Of a stretch of DNA of 64,000 nucleotides, positions 1 to 10,188 are shown piece by piece. This DNA comes from Carposina sasakii (lineage: Eukaryota > Arthropoda > Insecta > Lepidoptera > Carposinidae). Under the pieces are notes generated by a model. The model made no database searches and had not been told where the DNA came from. It saw only the letters and a program-made list of their open reading frames with translations. The stretch is taken from NCBI GenBank assembly GCA_014607495.2, contig CP053175.1, forward strand, positions 4,774,001 to 4,838,000, read 5' to 3'. The position numbers and the translations under genes are program-made. Within the stretch, counting starts at the first letter, position 1. The number at the start of each line of letters is the position of its first letter.

Positions 1-300
1 CGTACCGTACGATATCGCATCGTTTATATATAAAATTCAACTAGGCGGCTATATTTATCGTATTTTAACAGGCTAAATGTCGATAAATCGGTTCAACATA
101 TCGTGTTTCGCAGGTCATGCTAGGCTTGCTGGTGGCACTCTCACGACTAAGACGAATCTAAAGACACCTCTCAATCTCAAATGCGACAAGCCGTTTAGAC
201 TCGAGAGCGTACCAAAGAAATATACAAACATGCATACACTCGAAAAACATATACATGCATACACTCAAAAAACCCAACCCTCTTTCTGACACAGTCGGGT
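1..300. repeat. Palindromic MITE copy plus flanking repeat at left edge
   Basis: Positions 1-125 match the element at 15595-15770 and 23549-23690 (ATATCGTATCGT, AAATTCAACATGGCGGCTAT, GTCGATAAATCGGTT, AGGTCATGCTAGGC). Positions 190-300 resemble sequence next to the 23.5-kb copy (ACGCTC, TATGTATATTTCTTTGG, ACCCGACTG). No FAM98 exon is convincing here. Confidence 0.6.
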
Positions 301-431
301 AAAATCAATCGATTAGGACGGCTTCTAAGAAAGGTTGTACAATATCAGTCGCTGGCGTGCGGACAATACAAGATAGCGCGTGTAGTCTGCGCTAGAATTT
401 CGTAAACTCCATATATCTAGATGTAACTTAC

Positions 432-517
432 CTGCCCTGATCCCCGGCATACCCTCCTTGAACGCGTCCCCCGCGCCCCCCGCGCTCGCCTCCTCTGCCC
501 CCCCGCCCGCCGCCGCC
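432..517 (-). CDS. Fam98: FAM98 exon 8 (RGG-rich tail)
   Basis: 86 nt after acceptor TTGTTACAG. In the phase left by exon 7 it encodes GGGGRGGRGGERGGRGGRVQ then GGYAGDQG, ending AG|GTAAGT. Read in another frame it looks like an Ala/Gly ORF, which is a shadow. It is about 85% GC in an AT-rich window, as expected for an RGG repeat exon. A SINE fragment lies about 20 bp upstream of the acceptor. Confidence 0.85.
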
Positions 518-3500
518 CTGTAACAAGGGTACAGTATCGTCAGCCTATTGCAGTCCACTGCTGCTAGACGTAGGCCTCCCCCAGAGCACGCTACAAAAAT
601 TCGATCTCCCGTTTTTGTCATTCAGTTGAAAGGTTTGTTATCTATAGGGAATACCTAAGCGGAGCAAGTTAGAGCCTCTAGTCACCTTACAAACTTATTG
701 ACTTGACGTGAAAAAGTTCGCAAGAAAATATGACTCGCCTATGCTAAACCAGTTCTGCAAAATATTCGCGAGACAGTCTTAAATGGATAATTTGTTAGGT
801 GTCAATAATTAAAACTTTATTTTAGTTTTTATAATATTCATAGTGTGCAAACTAACATAGCTTATAAGTTGTTATGTTACTATCTAGCGGGTCTACAACG
901 CGACGCATAAACAAATAAATATTATCTCTACCTAAAAGGCTGAGATCTGGATCTCACTTTGACATGATCAAACGCTTTGTTCACCATTCCCCACAATGTC
1001 ACAGCGTTCGCGTTGGTTACCTCTGTAAGTCATTTCTTTATTTACCTTATTAGAAACGCCGTAAGTGGTCTCAAAGCGGATGTAAATCGTAGTTAACTCA
1101 TAGGTTAATCTACAATCACGTCCCGGTCTAATAAGACATTTATAGTCCTCCATAGGCACGCCGAAGGTAAGATACTTCCCCTCTTTTTCTAAAGGTTCCG
1201 TTCCATTCTTCCAACTGTGTAATGCCCAGGCACGTATAGCGTACGCCAGATTTTGCCTATCCAGTTCTTGGATCAGCTCGTCTAAGGGAATATCTTGGGC
1301 TGAGGATATAAAAAGGTGGCCTGTGATATTTATTTCTGTCTGTTTTATGACCGTCAATATAGTGCCAGGTCGAGGCGAAGGTATCGCAGTATTCACCGAA
1401 GATATAAGCCAGTCTAGCGAGAATTGGTCTTCGCACCAGATGCATATAACTCCATGCCGCCACGACGCCCACCTCATAAATGTGGGCAATCGCTTAGAGT
1501 TTTCTTTAGCTGCGGCTATAAGGTCGAGGAGCGACATTTTGATCCATTTCGCTTCCTCCCATGTCAGTTCTCCCGATGGTTGCAAAGCCACTGCAACCTC
1601 CAAATGGGCATAAAAATTGCGGCCATCGTTCCTATTACGTTTTTTCTTCTCGCGTTTTACGGGGTTTCTAAGCTCATCGGTATCATCCCAATCACGCATC
1701 GCGTTGTGTTTGCGTAGACCTTTGCAGCAGCGGCGCGGAAAGCCCTTCGTTTTGGCTTGTTTGTCTTTCCGAGTCGGGTCATCTTGGTCGCTTAAGGTAG
1801 CATCTTCGCTACCAGAATTAGTCACAGGGTCTTCAGGCTTTACAACGCCTAATGGAAGCGTTTTAACAGATACTTTGTCAGGGGTCATGTCTGATAGGGT
1901 AGTCTTAGTTTTTCCTGGCTGATCTTTCCCTAGCAGTAACGTTTCCTTTCCGTCTTCTATCTGAATATTCGACATCTTAGAAGCCAATGTTAGTACTTCA
2001 TTCGCTTCCATCTTTTTGATTAAGTCGTTAGGCACGGCTAAACTCTTGTTCTTGCTTTTTTTCTTGGATTTGCGAGGTGGAGCATCGCTGCTCGTTACAG
2101 TAGCTTGGAAAGTATCACTTTGGAAGTCTTGGTGGGTACCAGATGGTGTAGATTGTGGTTTTGATAAGGCCTTCGCTCCACACTCGCCAATGGAAACTTG
2201 GCATGTGTGAAAGTCTTCAGCCTTGATCTGTAAGGGAAGACAGAAAGCTTCCATAAGACAATGAAAGCTGGTAGCATTTACCCTGAGTTCTGGTCCAAAA
2301 AGTTTTCTCAGGGAAAATTCTAGAATAATATGTACAATGCAATGCAGGGTGCAAATAATGGATATGACCATTTGTGTGCATTATAATAAATTACTCATGA
2401 TCACAAAAAAAATGATAATAATATGGATATGAGAGATTTGGTAAGAATATTATGGAGAAGTGACGTGAAAAGCAGATGTTTGTGCATGATTTTGTGGGAT
2501 TATTGAGTTTTCAATTCGACCTCGATCGCGTTCACGTTTTACAGCCAACCAGTCACATTACGGCGTGATGGCGGTGATATAATAAAAGTGAGTAGAACAG
2601 CAACACTACTACTACGTTCTATCTACGCGATTGCTTGACTATTAAACTTTAAAGCGAACGAATTCGAATTTAAAACTGGAATGTGCTGTTATGGCAATAA
2701 AGCACTAACACACAATGTTGCCATAAAAAAGTCATTATTTACCAGAAAATTCTCCTATAACAGCAGGTCGGCCGTAGCAAAGAAAGTCACTGTATTTTAT
2801 AGATTTATTACAATACACTTATTACACACATTATAAAGCACGTATAAAAAACGTTGTTAGATCTTCCTTTCTTTATTTTCTCCGTGGGTTTGTCTTCCAA
2901 TAACCAGTTTGATTCTGACCCCTTGAATCTTTTTGAAAACTCTTCATAGAACCTTTTTTTAAGATGTAGACTTCATGTCATTGTATCACTCCGTTAACAC
3001 ATTCACTGCCGGCTGATTGTTATTTGCACACTTCTGCCCAACCTCTTTGGGGGATAATGGGCGTGACTATAGCGTATGTATGATTGTTTCAGCATACCAA
3101 CATCAGTTCAACAACTACGCACTTGCAGCCAAATATGAAATGGCAACCCTGGTTTTTCGCAATCATTACACACATTTCTACGAAGTGGATCATACTTTAT
3201 TTTAAAAATATGTGAGTGTAACTTATTATAGAAAAATATTTTTTTTTTATACTCAATTTTTTTTATAGACAACCAAGTAGATATAAATTTTCGTAATCGT
3301 AAATGTCGTACATCCGCAGTGGGATCTTACGCTAACATGTATTATAGCTAATTTGACATAATTCGCACCTTCGGCGCAACAAAAGCACTATTGCCAAAAA
3401 ATACATAAAGCATTTTCATTGTGCCTTGTTCTACGGTAGAATAAGGCCACAATTGCTTTATGTATTTTTTGCGAAAGTGCCGTTGTTACACCGAAAGTAC

Positions 3501-6500
3501 GATATGTATTACGGTCGATTCTGAACGTTTGATTATAGCGTCACGTGTAAGCGTTTACGAGAAATCCATAAAAACTTAATGTCCAGCCAGAATGCGTTCA
3601 AGCTGGCTGAACACATGTATCTCCGCTGCCTGATGGTCTACGGCCTTCGAAATATGTTCAAATTTTTGTGATGGGAGCGATAATGATAACCTGAATTTGT
3701 GACGGAGAAACTTTGCGTAGTTTCAAAAATCTGAAATCGTCAAAAATCATCACAAGCGTCACAAATTCTGAAATAAGGGTATACAAACCTGTGGAGCCGT
3801 TCTTTGTTGCCACGATGGCATTTCTGGAGGAGGTGGTTGTTGTTCGTTTGGCCGACCCCCTCGGTCGGGTACCTGCCAAATAAAGCATTCGCAATTATAT
3901 AAAATGATTATTTATTTGCTCAAAATATGATCTTCGCAGACTTATTGCAGTCTAGTGGACAAGGTTACTGTCATATGAGGGTTTTAATACCATGCTGGAC
4001 AGACTGGCGGGTTGGTGACCACAGTGTGATTTTCGCACAATTGGCATGCAAATATTTTATGTTTTCAACAACAATACAACAGTACTAAAACCAAAAAATT
4101 CCGCCAGTACTCATGCACAAGAAGAACGGCAAAGAAACTTGACCGGGCAAACAATCATACCTCACCTAACTTAAAATAGAGATACCACAGCCTCGTTTTG
4201 TATATAGTGTCAGATGTAAAAAGATCTGTGACCAGTTGCTAGCTATTGTCTGAGTTCCTTAGTCGACTCTCACGACATGCACAAAAGGAGATACAACTGA
4301 TGTATTCTAGTGAAGGGCCACATCAGTACAGAAAACAAAATAGCACATATTTTAAAAATCCTCACCTGTCCAATAATAACTTTATTCACTTGGCTCTGTG
4401 TATTCTTTCTTACAGACGCACTAGAAGTTTTCTCCACATGTAGAAGAGAAGTGCGAGCTGCTAAGAAGTCACTTATCTTCACATCGGGCTTCACTTTTAA
4501 CTTCTCCCGTTTCGGCCGGTATGACGACTGGATCTTATCCTTCTGACCTTTTAGACGGTCTGACCACTGGGAAAGAAGAATATAATTAATACATATTGTA
4601 ATAATTTCTACATCTCAATTCTTTTCTATATCTATATCTCAACTATACCCTCAAAATTGGTCAGAAGTGGCACCAAGTGGTCCTATCGGCCCTTGGTGAT
4701 CTGCCTACCCCGTAAGGGATAAAGACGTGATTTATATGTATATCGTATGTAATAATTTTAAATGTCTTTACTATAATAATCACCCGGAGCGGTAGGCAGA
4801 GATCACGGATCTTCACTTGCTACGATCCTGACACACCTCTTTCGCTTCATCTACTTTCATGATATTCTTCATGCACGCTCATCGGTTTAGGGTAGGTACT
4901 TAACATAGTATAAAACAAAGTTGCTTTTGTCCCTATGTGTGCTTAGATCTTCTACGCAACAGATTTTGATGCGGTTTTTTTAAGATAGAATCATTCAAGG
5001 GGAAGGTTTATATTAATAGTATCAGCAAAATGCGAAGCCGGGGTGGGTTGCTTGTAATAAATAACCTAGTTACAATCGCAGGTATCTATTGAATGCAGAC
5101 TGCTTCTAACTAAAAATTTTACGACTTTTATTTACACACACATTCATACATGTATTTTAAAAAAAATTGCACTTGCAATAAGTTCAAATAACTGATCAAC
5201 TCTAATGGAGTCACTAGTAGTCCATAAAACAGCAATGTATCTATGGGTATTCAAATTAAAAATGTATTTCCTGCATACCTATATAAAAGCACTGTCAAAT
5301 AACTCAACAAAATGGTAAAGGTATTTGCCTGGCTGGCACACACGCCAAGTATGTATGTAACTAACCTCACAGCTCTGTACAGTACATTCGAGCCTGGTGA
5401 TAAGCATCTCTCTTCTTAAGCTGTACTCCTCAAACATCTCAGTGAATGCCATCTCTAAGTTCTTCCAATCTTTCTCCGTTAACGCCTTGTTGTATAACGG
5501 CTTACCTACTAGTTGATCTCCTTTAAAAAGCACAGAAATATATATAAAATCATAAGTTTTTTTTACTTAAACACTTTTTAAAATTAGAACCCGTTTCTAT
5601 TGCCACCCTTTTTCGAATTTGCATGTGAATTATTGGGAAGCCTCTTTTATCTAATGCCTATAGCATACAAAGATTACACCCCCAAGTTATAGTTACATAA
5701 TTATAATATTAATATTGTATAGAATAGAATAGATATTAGTATTTCTTTGCCATTGCATAATGCAGGTAGATATATTACAGACTAGTGGACGCCCGCGACT
5801 CCGTCCTCTTAGACTACAGAAAAAACAAAATATCGAAATTATCCGGGATAAAAACATTTTCCCAAGATAAAAACATTTTCTGGGATAAAAAGTAAACTAT
5901 ATATTAAGTACCTGTCATAATATATTCCTGAAAACTGCATCGAAATCAGTTCAGCCGTTTCTGAGATTAGCGTGCACAAACGCACAGACAAACCGACAAA
6001 CAGACAGAAATTCCAAAAATCATCGTTTTGGGTTCTATTGTATTGATAAAGGTCTCCTATAATATTTTTTCTCATATATCTTCCATGTACAGACAGCGAT
6101 ACGTTACAATTTTATTATATGTATAGATTGCTGGATGGCAAACCTGTTATTTTGGGACACTGTGCCCCTGCCTACATTTTGCTTGGTAGTTTTTATGTTG
6201 AGTATAGAATTAGTAAGGACAACAATAATCTTACCTTCCTTCTGTAATGTTTCCTTCAATTTAGCTTCCAGTTTACAAAACAATATCTCTGGGGTGATAT
6301 TAGGAGGGGGCTTGTTGAACTTTAAGGCCATTAGAACCTCTTTCAGGTACTTGGCTGTTGGAGATTCATGCTGAAAGATTAATACAGTTTATTACCTTAC
6401 AACTGTAAATTGTAAAACTTATTCTTATTCTTTATTGCACATGCACAAAAGAAATATGGCATACAACATAAAAGAAGAGATGCATGTACAATGGCAAGCT

Positions 6501-9500
6501 TATCTCTAGAAGAGATCTCTTCCAGCAAGCCAAGCAAGTAAAGAGAAATTGTTTGTAAACTTTTAAAACATTGATTCCTAAATTCTATTCTTAAAGTAAA
6601 GTGCTTGGATTATCCCTATCTGATTAAACTTAAAATCAATTTTATACAAAAATCTAATTAAAATTGGAACACCCTAAATAACATGTTTTAATTTAGATTT
6701 GATTAGTCGGTTGGATGCAGGCGGCTTCCGACCGGACGGAGTGGAGGTTGTTGGGGGAGGCCTATGTCCAACAGTGGACTTCTCAGGGCTGTAAATGATG
6801 ATGATGATGATGAATTTAGATTTAAACAATGTAATTTTAGATTGAAATATAATGGGCTCAGTGTTTAGCATTTCTACCCAAACCTATTATATTATAATAA
6901 TAATTTAGATTTTATTTATATCTTAATTGTGATATTCTAAACATGATTTAATAAAATGTCTGATAAAACCACCACCATGAATCTTTACATTTTAATTTTA
7001 AAATATTTTATTTTATAACTTTTTTATTTTTATCTCTTTCAATTTTATTATTATTTAATGCTTATCTAATTCAAGAAAATGTAGGCACATACCACAACAA
7101 TTTCCATGCCAGATTTCTGTTTGTCTTTAGGTTGGTCCACATTCACCATCCTTGCAGCCATCAGCTCAGAGACCAAATAGTCAAGGAGTAGCAGACATTC
7201 CTCTTTGGTCTGGAGACGGGAGGACATGTGACCTGAATGATGGAGATGCAAAAGTGAATCATCATATTATTTCACTTTAATTTCTATCTAGTCCTATACT
7301 GCTAATGCATTAGAAAATCAATAACAATAAATCTTATTAAATAATATAAAGATATAAGGATAAAATTCTCGTGTCACAGTGTTAGAAGTTAAACTTCTCC
7401 GAAACGGCTCGACCGATTTTCGTAAATCTTAGCATGCATATCAGTTAGGGTGGAGAATCGGACAACATCTATTTTTCATCCCCCTAAATGTTAAGGGTGG
7501 TCCAACCCTACTTTTTTTTTTTACAAAATTTTTTTTTTTTTACAAAAAAAATTTTTTTTTTTTTTGACAAAAATTTTTGTTTTTTTTTTTGACAAAAATT
7601 TTTGTTTTTTTTTTTTGACAAAAATTTTTGTTTTTATTTTTTTATGACAGCATACAAAAATACATACAACCATGAATTTTCACCCCTCTAGGATCAACCC
7701 CTTTTACATGGCAAAACAACGTTTGCCGGGTCAGCTAGTAAAGATATAAGGATAACGGCCACCCATGTCTTTGTCTACATAAACATTAGAATTATGTGTA
7801 ATTCCCCCTTTCTTGTAAGATTTTCTAGAAATCCTTTCTTATCAGATGCCTTATGTAATACTAAGGACACACCCTCCAAATTTCAGATCTCTGACACCAG
7901 CATCAATTTACCCTAACATTGTGCAATCAGAACTTTTTATGATGCAACCATATATAGAAACAAGATTGAATGACAAGCCCTAGATTTAGTGTGTCTTAAA
8001 CATCGATTCCGACAGTCACAACTTATTCTAAAACATAATTAAACCTGAAAATTTAGGTTTAAGCATGTCAAAAGCTATTCGGGCAGTCACTTTTCTGACA
8101 GGTGGCAACTAAATTTAATTTAAATTGACGTTTCAACTTTTTTTTTCAATTCACTTTAGGTTTATGTAAGAAGCTATTCTGGTGGTCAAGTTTTTGACAT
8201 TAGAAGCATTAAATTACTTAAGTTTATGAGGCATCTAAAAGTTGGTGTTTAAATTATACTTAAAAATAAAGGTGTCTTTTTGGAGTTGTCAGTGCTTCAA
8301 CGAACATGATAAGTTGTTAAAACGTAAGGTTATTACAATAACCATTGTTAGAGAAGCACCAGAATGGTAAAAAGACGACAAAATTACCCAGTGATTATCC
8401 AGTGATAATTGTCGGATAATTATCCAAAAAAAAAATTATTTTGATAATTGGAGGCATGGTACATAGATTTCTTTGCCTTTCTTTCGGGATGAAAAAAAAA
8501 GTATATTATTTTTCTTTTATCATTCATTTTTTGCTCTTTCGTTCACTCTTTTCTTTTTTTTGATGGCATATACTGGCAACACAGATTATTAAATTTACAA
8601 GTGTCGGATTTTTAGGTTTAGGATAAAGTGTGCGGTCAGAATAGCTTTAGCGACTGAGATAAAAAATTCAAACAACAATTTTATTGTTTTAAGCAGAAAT
8701 GATAGGTTTTATCGTGATTTAAATGATGTCATGATGTTCCTTTTTTAAAGTAGAATATCTTAGGCGTGTTTTTTTTCCAAGTTGATCAAAATACATAAAT
8801 TTACACGTACAGTGCATTTAAATGTACTAAATTTATATTCATTTTAAATTTAGATATTTTTACGTTAATTAAGGTTTAAGTGTGTGACTGCCGGAATCAA
8901 CCACTTAGTGTACTAGTGTCTTATAGTAATCACATAAGATTTAAATATTTAGTCTAAAACACTATGTTTATAGATGCACTCACATTTTTCAATCACATAA
9001 AACCCCACTTCTACCTATGTACATAATCACATCACTGTAGAAATCTGATAAATATTTCCATCTACCATAAAGAATAAGTTACCTGTTATCATCCTTTTGT
9101 ATGGACATCCCAGTTCCTTCAAGAAAGAGCTCAACTCTAGCAGAAACGAGCTAGAGTCATCAGCATTTTTCATAGGGTTTACAGTTTCCTCCAGCTTACA
9201 GAGCACCTTCAGCTCTTGAGCCAGTAAGTGGATGAGTTGTGACAGTTCAACAGACTTGGGCCCACCTTCGAGGGCTTTGGAGAAAGCCACCTCATCGGAT
9301 AAAGGTCCGTCATATCTACAAAAGTGGTTTATTTCGTCATTAAAGATCAATAAGTAAATGGATAGCTTTCGAAAATAATTTTGGGGGCTTGTCAGATATT
9401 TACGTTAAGATTTAGTTGTAGTAATTCGTTTAAGGGGATCAACAAAGTCCCATTAAACTGAATTTTTTAATCTTCCACCTACTTATTCTAACCTAGCAAA

Positions 9501-9560
9501 TTAGAAAAAAGTGCAAGCTTACCCCAAATCGGTCAGGGAGTCCAATATATCATTTTCCAT
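432..9560 (-). CDS. Fam98: FAM98-family protein gene, 8 exons, 3' end outside the window
   Basis: Seen: eight minus-strand exons (9560-9523, 9315-9083, 7232-7093, 6370-6235, 5520-5366, 4566-4366, 3872-3789, 517-432) join in one frame through GT/AG introns to give 357 complete codons plus two bases. The product starts MENDILDSLTDLGYDGPLSD, contains ELKVLCKLEE, FLKELGCPY, RREMLITRLECTVQS, VNKVIIGQ and VPDRGGRPNE, and then turns Arg/Gly-rich. Known: this order matches FAM98A/B (DUF2465), whose vertebrate members bind DDX1, RTCB and C14orf166 in the tRNA-ligase complex; the RGG tail is typical of RNA-binding and arginine-methylated proteins. Exon 8 ends in AG before GTAAGT (phase 2), so at least one more exon should lie left of position 1. 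The start ATG at 9560 fits the family N-terminus. Introns 2 and 7 are swollen by transposons. Role in this animal is inferred from homology. Confidence 0.93.
541..594 (-). mobile_element. SINE-A fragment
   Basis: Matches the tail-proximal part of the dispersed SINE called SINE-A here (AGCCTATTGCAGTCCACTGC, ACGTAGGCCTCCCCCAGAGC). It is the piece closest to FAM98 exon 8. Confidence 0.7.
968..2371 (-). CDS. DUF4780-domain ORF nested in FAM98 intron 7
   Basis: Uninterrupted 467-codon ORF on the same strand as FAM98 and wholly inside its intron 7. Residues 1-60 are partly hydrophobic and may not all be coding; a later Met near residue 41 (MEAFCLPLQIK) is an alternative start. Residues about 95-245 are Lys/Ser/Asp-rich low complexity. 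Residues about 250-440 contain LTWEEAKWIKMSLLDLI, RHGVICIWCEDQFSLDWLIS and YAIRAWALHSWKNG, which I read as a DUF4780-type domain. Known: DUF4780 proteins are common in arthropods, often in repetitive, retroelement-like contexts, with undefined biochemical role. No terminal repeats or target duplication were found around it, so it may be a retroelement gag-like ORF, an independent nested gene, or a domesticated copy. Confidence 0.65.
   Translation of the reverse strand: MVISIICTLHCIVHIILEFSLRKLFGPELRVNATSFHCLMEAFCLPLQIKAEDFHTCQVSIGECGAKALSKPQSTPSGTHQDFQSDTFQATVTSSDAPPRKSKKKSKNKSLAVPNDLIKKMEANEVLTLASKMSNIQIEDGKETLLLGKDQPGKTKTTLSDMTPDKVSVKTLPLGVVKPEDPVTNSGSEDATLSDQDDPTRKDKQAKTKGFPRRCCKGLRKHNAMRDWDDTDELRNPVKREKKKRNRNDGRNFYAHLEVAVALQPSGELTWEEAKWIKMSLLDLIAAAKENSKRLPTFMRWASWRHGVICIWCEDQFSLDWLISSVNTAIPSPRPGTILTVIKQTEINITGHLFISSAQDIPLDELIQELDRQNLAYAIRAWALHSWKNGTEPLEKEGKYLTFGVPMEDYKCLIRPGRDCRLTYELTTIYIRFETTYGVSNKVNKEMTYRGNQRERCDIVGNGEQSV
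2372..3788. other. FAM98 intron 7, part without genes
   Basis: Holds the hairpin MITE at 3358-3508 but no other coding signal. AT-rich, with poly-T runs near 3240. Confidence 0.6.
3358..3508. repeat. Hairpin MITE
   Basis: Imperfect inverted repeat of about 60 bp per arm. The left arm (CACCTTCGGCGCAACAAAAG, AAAAAATACATAAAGCA) is mirrored by the right arm (TGCTTTATGTATTTTTTGC, GTTGTTACACCGAAAGT). Confidence 0.7.
3789..3872 (-). CDS. Fam98: FAM98 exon 7
   Basis: 84 nt after acceptor TTTGGCAG. Encodes VPDRGGRPNEQQPPPPEMPS then WQQRTAPQ, the hallmark proline-rich motif just before the RGG tail in FAM98A/B. Donor GTTTGT begins at 3788; phase 0. Confidence 0.93.
3937..4043 (-). mobile_element. SINE-A, degenerate partial copy
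   Basis: Matches SINE-A in AGACTTATTGCAGTC, TGCTGGACAGACTGGCGGGT and GACCACAGTGTGATTTTCGC, with several deletions. It lies in FAM98 intron 6. Confidence 0.6.
4177..4317 (-). mobile_element. Repeat-D copy (short dispersed element)
   Basis: Shares with many window copies the block GAGTTCCTTAGTCGACTCTC, ACGACATGCAC, TGATGTATTCTAGTGAAG. It ends about 50 bp from FAM98 exon 6, inside intron 6. Confidence 0.75.
4366..4566 (-). CDS. Fam98: FAM98 exon 6
   Basis: 201 nt after acceptor TTTCCCAG. Encodes WSDRLKGQKDKIQSSYRPKR to SQVNKVIIGQ, matching the WSDRAK...LLAAREDL...INKVLMGR stretch of family members. Donor GTGAGG begins at 4365; phase 0. Confidence 0.93.
4636..4748 (+). mobile_element. SINE-C, 5'-truncated copy
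   Basis: Carries ATACCCTCAAAATTGGTCAG, AAGTGGCACCAAGTGG and CTACCCCGTAAGGGATAAAG, then a TATG-type tail. Same 3' part as the fuller copies at 37105 and 54016. Confidence 0.75.
4903..5062 (+). mobile_element. Helitron-like element, second subfamily
   Basis: Contains CAACAGATTTTGATGCGG and GCGAAGCCGGGGTGGGTTGC, shared with 53743-53897. The end here is mutated from the expected CTAG|T. Confidence 0.5.
5366..5520 (-). CDS. Fam98: FAM98 exon 5
   Basis: 155 nt after acceptor TTTAAAG. Encodes GDQLVGKPLYNKALTEKDWK to RLECTVQSCE, corresponding to the conserved YECRRRMLxKRLDVTVQS block of FAM98. Donor GTTAGT begins at 5365; phase 0. Confidence 0.92.
5783..6120 (-). mobile_element. Helitron-like element, first subfamily
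   Basis: On the minus strand it ends at CTAG (plus-strand ACTAGTGGACGCCCGCGACT) and contains the shared internal words AATTATCCGGGATAAAAACA, TCAGCCGTTTCTGAGATTAG and GCGTGCACAAACGCACAGAC. Nearly the same sequence occurs at 36491-36790. Confidence 0.65.
6235..6370 (-). CDS. Fam98: FAM98 exon 4
   Basis: 136 nt after acceptor CTTTCAG. Encodes HESPTAKYLKEVLMALKFNK, then a PPPNITPEILFCKLEAKLKE helix. Donor GTAAGA begins at 6234; phase 1. Confidence 0.9.
6415..6545. repeat. Repeat with LINE 3'-end-like sequence
   Basis: TATTCTTTATTGCACATGCAC and ACAATGGCAAGCTTATCTC resemble the start of repeats at 15800 and 53980. Probably a short 3' remnant of a non-LTR element; family not assigned. Confidence 0.4.
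6703..6815 (+). mobile_element. SINE-A-related element with ATG tail
   Basis: GTCGGTTGGATGCAGGCGGC, GTGGAGGTTGTTGGGG, CAACAGTGGACTTCTC then (ATG)n. The tail resembles SINE-A but the head differs. A related copy is at 12188-12270. Confidence 0.6.
7093..7232 (-). CDS. Fam98: FAM98 exon 3
   Basis: 140 nt after acceptor CATTCAG. Encodes HMSSRLQTKEECLLLLDYLV and SELMAARMVNV, matching the family segment with an NKENCLKLLYFL-type helix. Donor GTATGT begins at 7092; phase 0. Confidence 0.92.
7345..7757 (+). mobile_element. Helitron-like repeat with poly-T core and flanking direct repeats
   Basis: Starts near CTCGTGTCACAGTG, has AACTTCTCCGAAACGGCTCG, and ends ACGTTTGCCGGGTCAGCTAG|T, the CTAG|T end expected of Helitrons. 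The core (7510-7640) is poly-T with about three units of GACAAAAATTTTTGTTTTTT. The 17-mer TAAAGATATAAGGATAA occurs on both flanks. Confidence 0.6.
7998..8908. mobile_element. DNA transposon-like segment with inverted ends in FAM98 intron 2
   Basis: The left end has ATCGATTCCGACAGTCAC and the right end reads CTGCCGGAATCAAC, its imperfect inverse. The words AAGCTATTC and GGCAGTCAC/GGTCAAG recur internally near 8075, 8170 and 8640, suggesting repeated subterminal sites. No transposase ORF; superfamily unknown. Confidence 0.45.
9083..9315 (-). CDS. Fam98: FAM98 exon 2
   Basis: 233 nt after acceptor TTTTGTAG. Encodes YDGPLSDEVAFSKALEGG to GCPYKRMITG, the core of the N-terminal CH-like fold of FAM98. 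Donor GTAACT begins at 9082; exon ends in phase 1. Confidence 0.93.
9523..9560 (-). CDS. Fam98: FAM98 exon 1
   Basis: 38 nt from ATG 9560; encodes MENDILDSLTDLG with the last Gly codon split. Donor GTAAGC begins at 9522. The residues match the start of animal FAM98 proteins, where a short acidic segment precedes the DLGYDGPL-type motif. Confidence 0.88.
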
Positions 9561-10188
9561 AGTGGTTTACTGTGAAGACAGGCAATATAAATAAACCTAA
9601 AACAGTTCCCTGAATAAAGAGGAGCAAAGAATAATCAATGAAATAAATCACCGGCCAACAAACAAAATTCCGAATTTTTTGAGTTGCCAACTTGCTAAAT
9701 AGTTTTGCTTCGTAATACGTACGTTTTTGTACGTTTATTCGTTCGTGATAGATATTGTACGAAATCGATTTAATTTATTATTTATTTTTTAATCACAGGA
9801 GTGAAAATTCCTAAAAATGGGAATTTTAAAATAGCACAATCAAAACACGCTCATCTTTTAAAGTAACTAGCTAGATCTCAAAGAAACGTGTCCCACAGAC
9901 TAAATAGAGATGCTAACGTGTCCCTACTAGATTTTTCATAAAATCCTCAAAATAAAATGGAAACGAAAAGCGAGACGGTCAATTGCGATTGACAATGTTT
10001 ACGTGAATGACGCCAATTGATACGAAAATTGACCGTTTACGCATAGCAATTGAAGCCATTGTCAATACGACTACGTTATTGACCGCAAATGATGAAAATT
10101 TTGAATGAAGGCAATTGACGCGCCGTGTATTGACAGACATTGACGGCAATTGACAATCGTTTTGTTATTTATAATCGCGCCACCGAAC

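Noticed and set aside
240..333. Candidate final FAM98 exon after a CTTTCTTAG acceptor on the minus strand
   Set aside because: The phase would fit, but the sequence is repeat-like (also found near 23490-23545) and lacks family residues; the real last exon is probably outside the window.
325..621. 98-codon minus-strand ORF with Ala/Gly run
   Set aside because: Wrong frame of FAM98 exon 8; the spliced frame gives an RGG tail.
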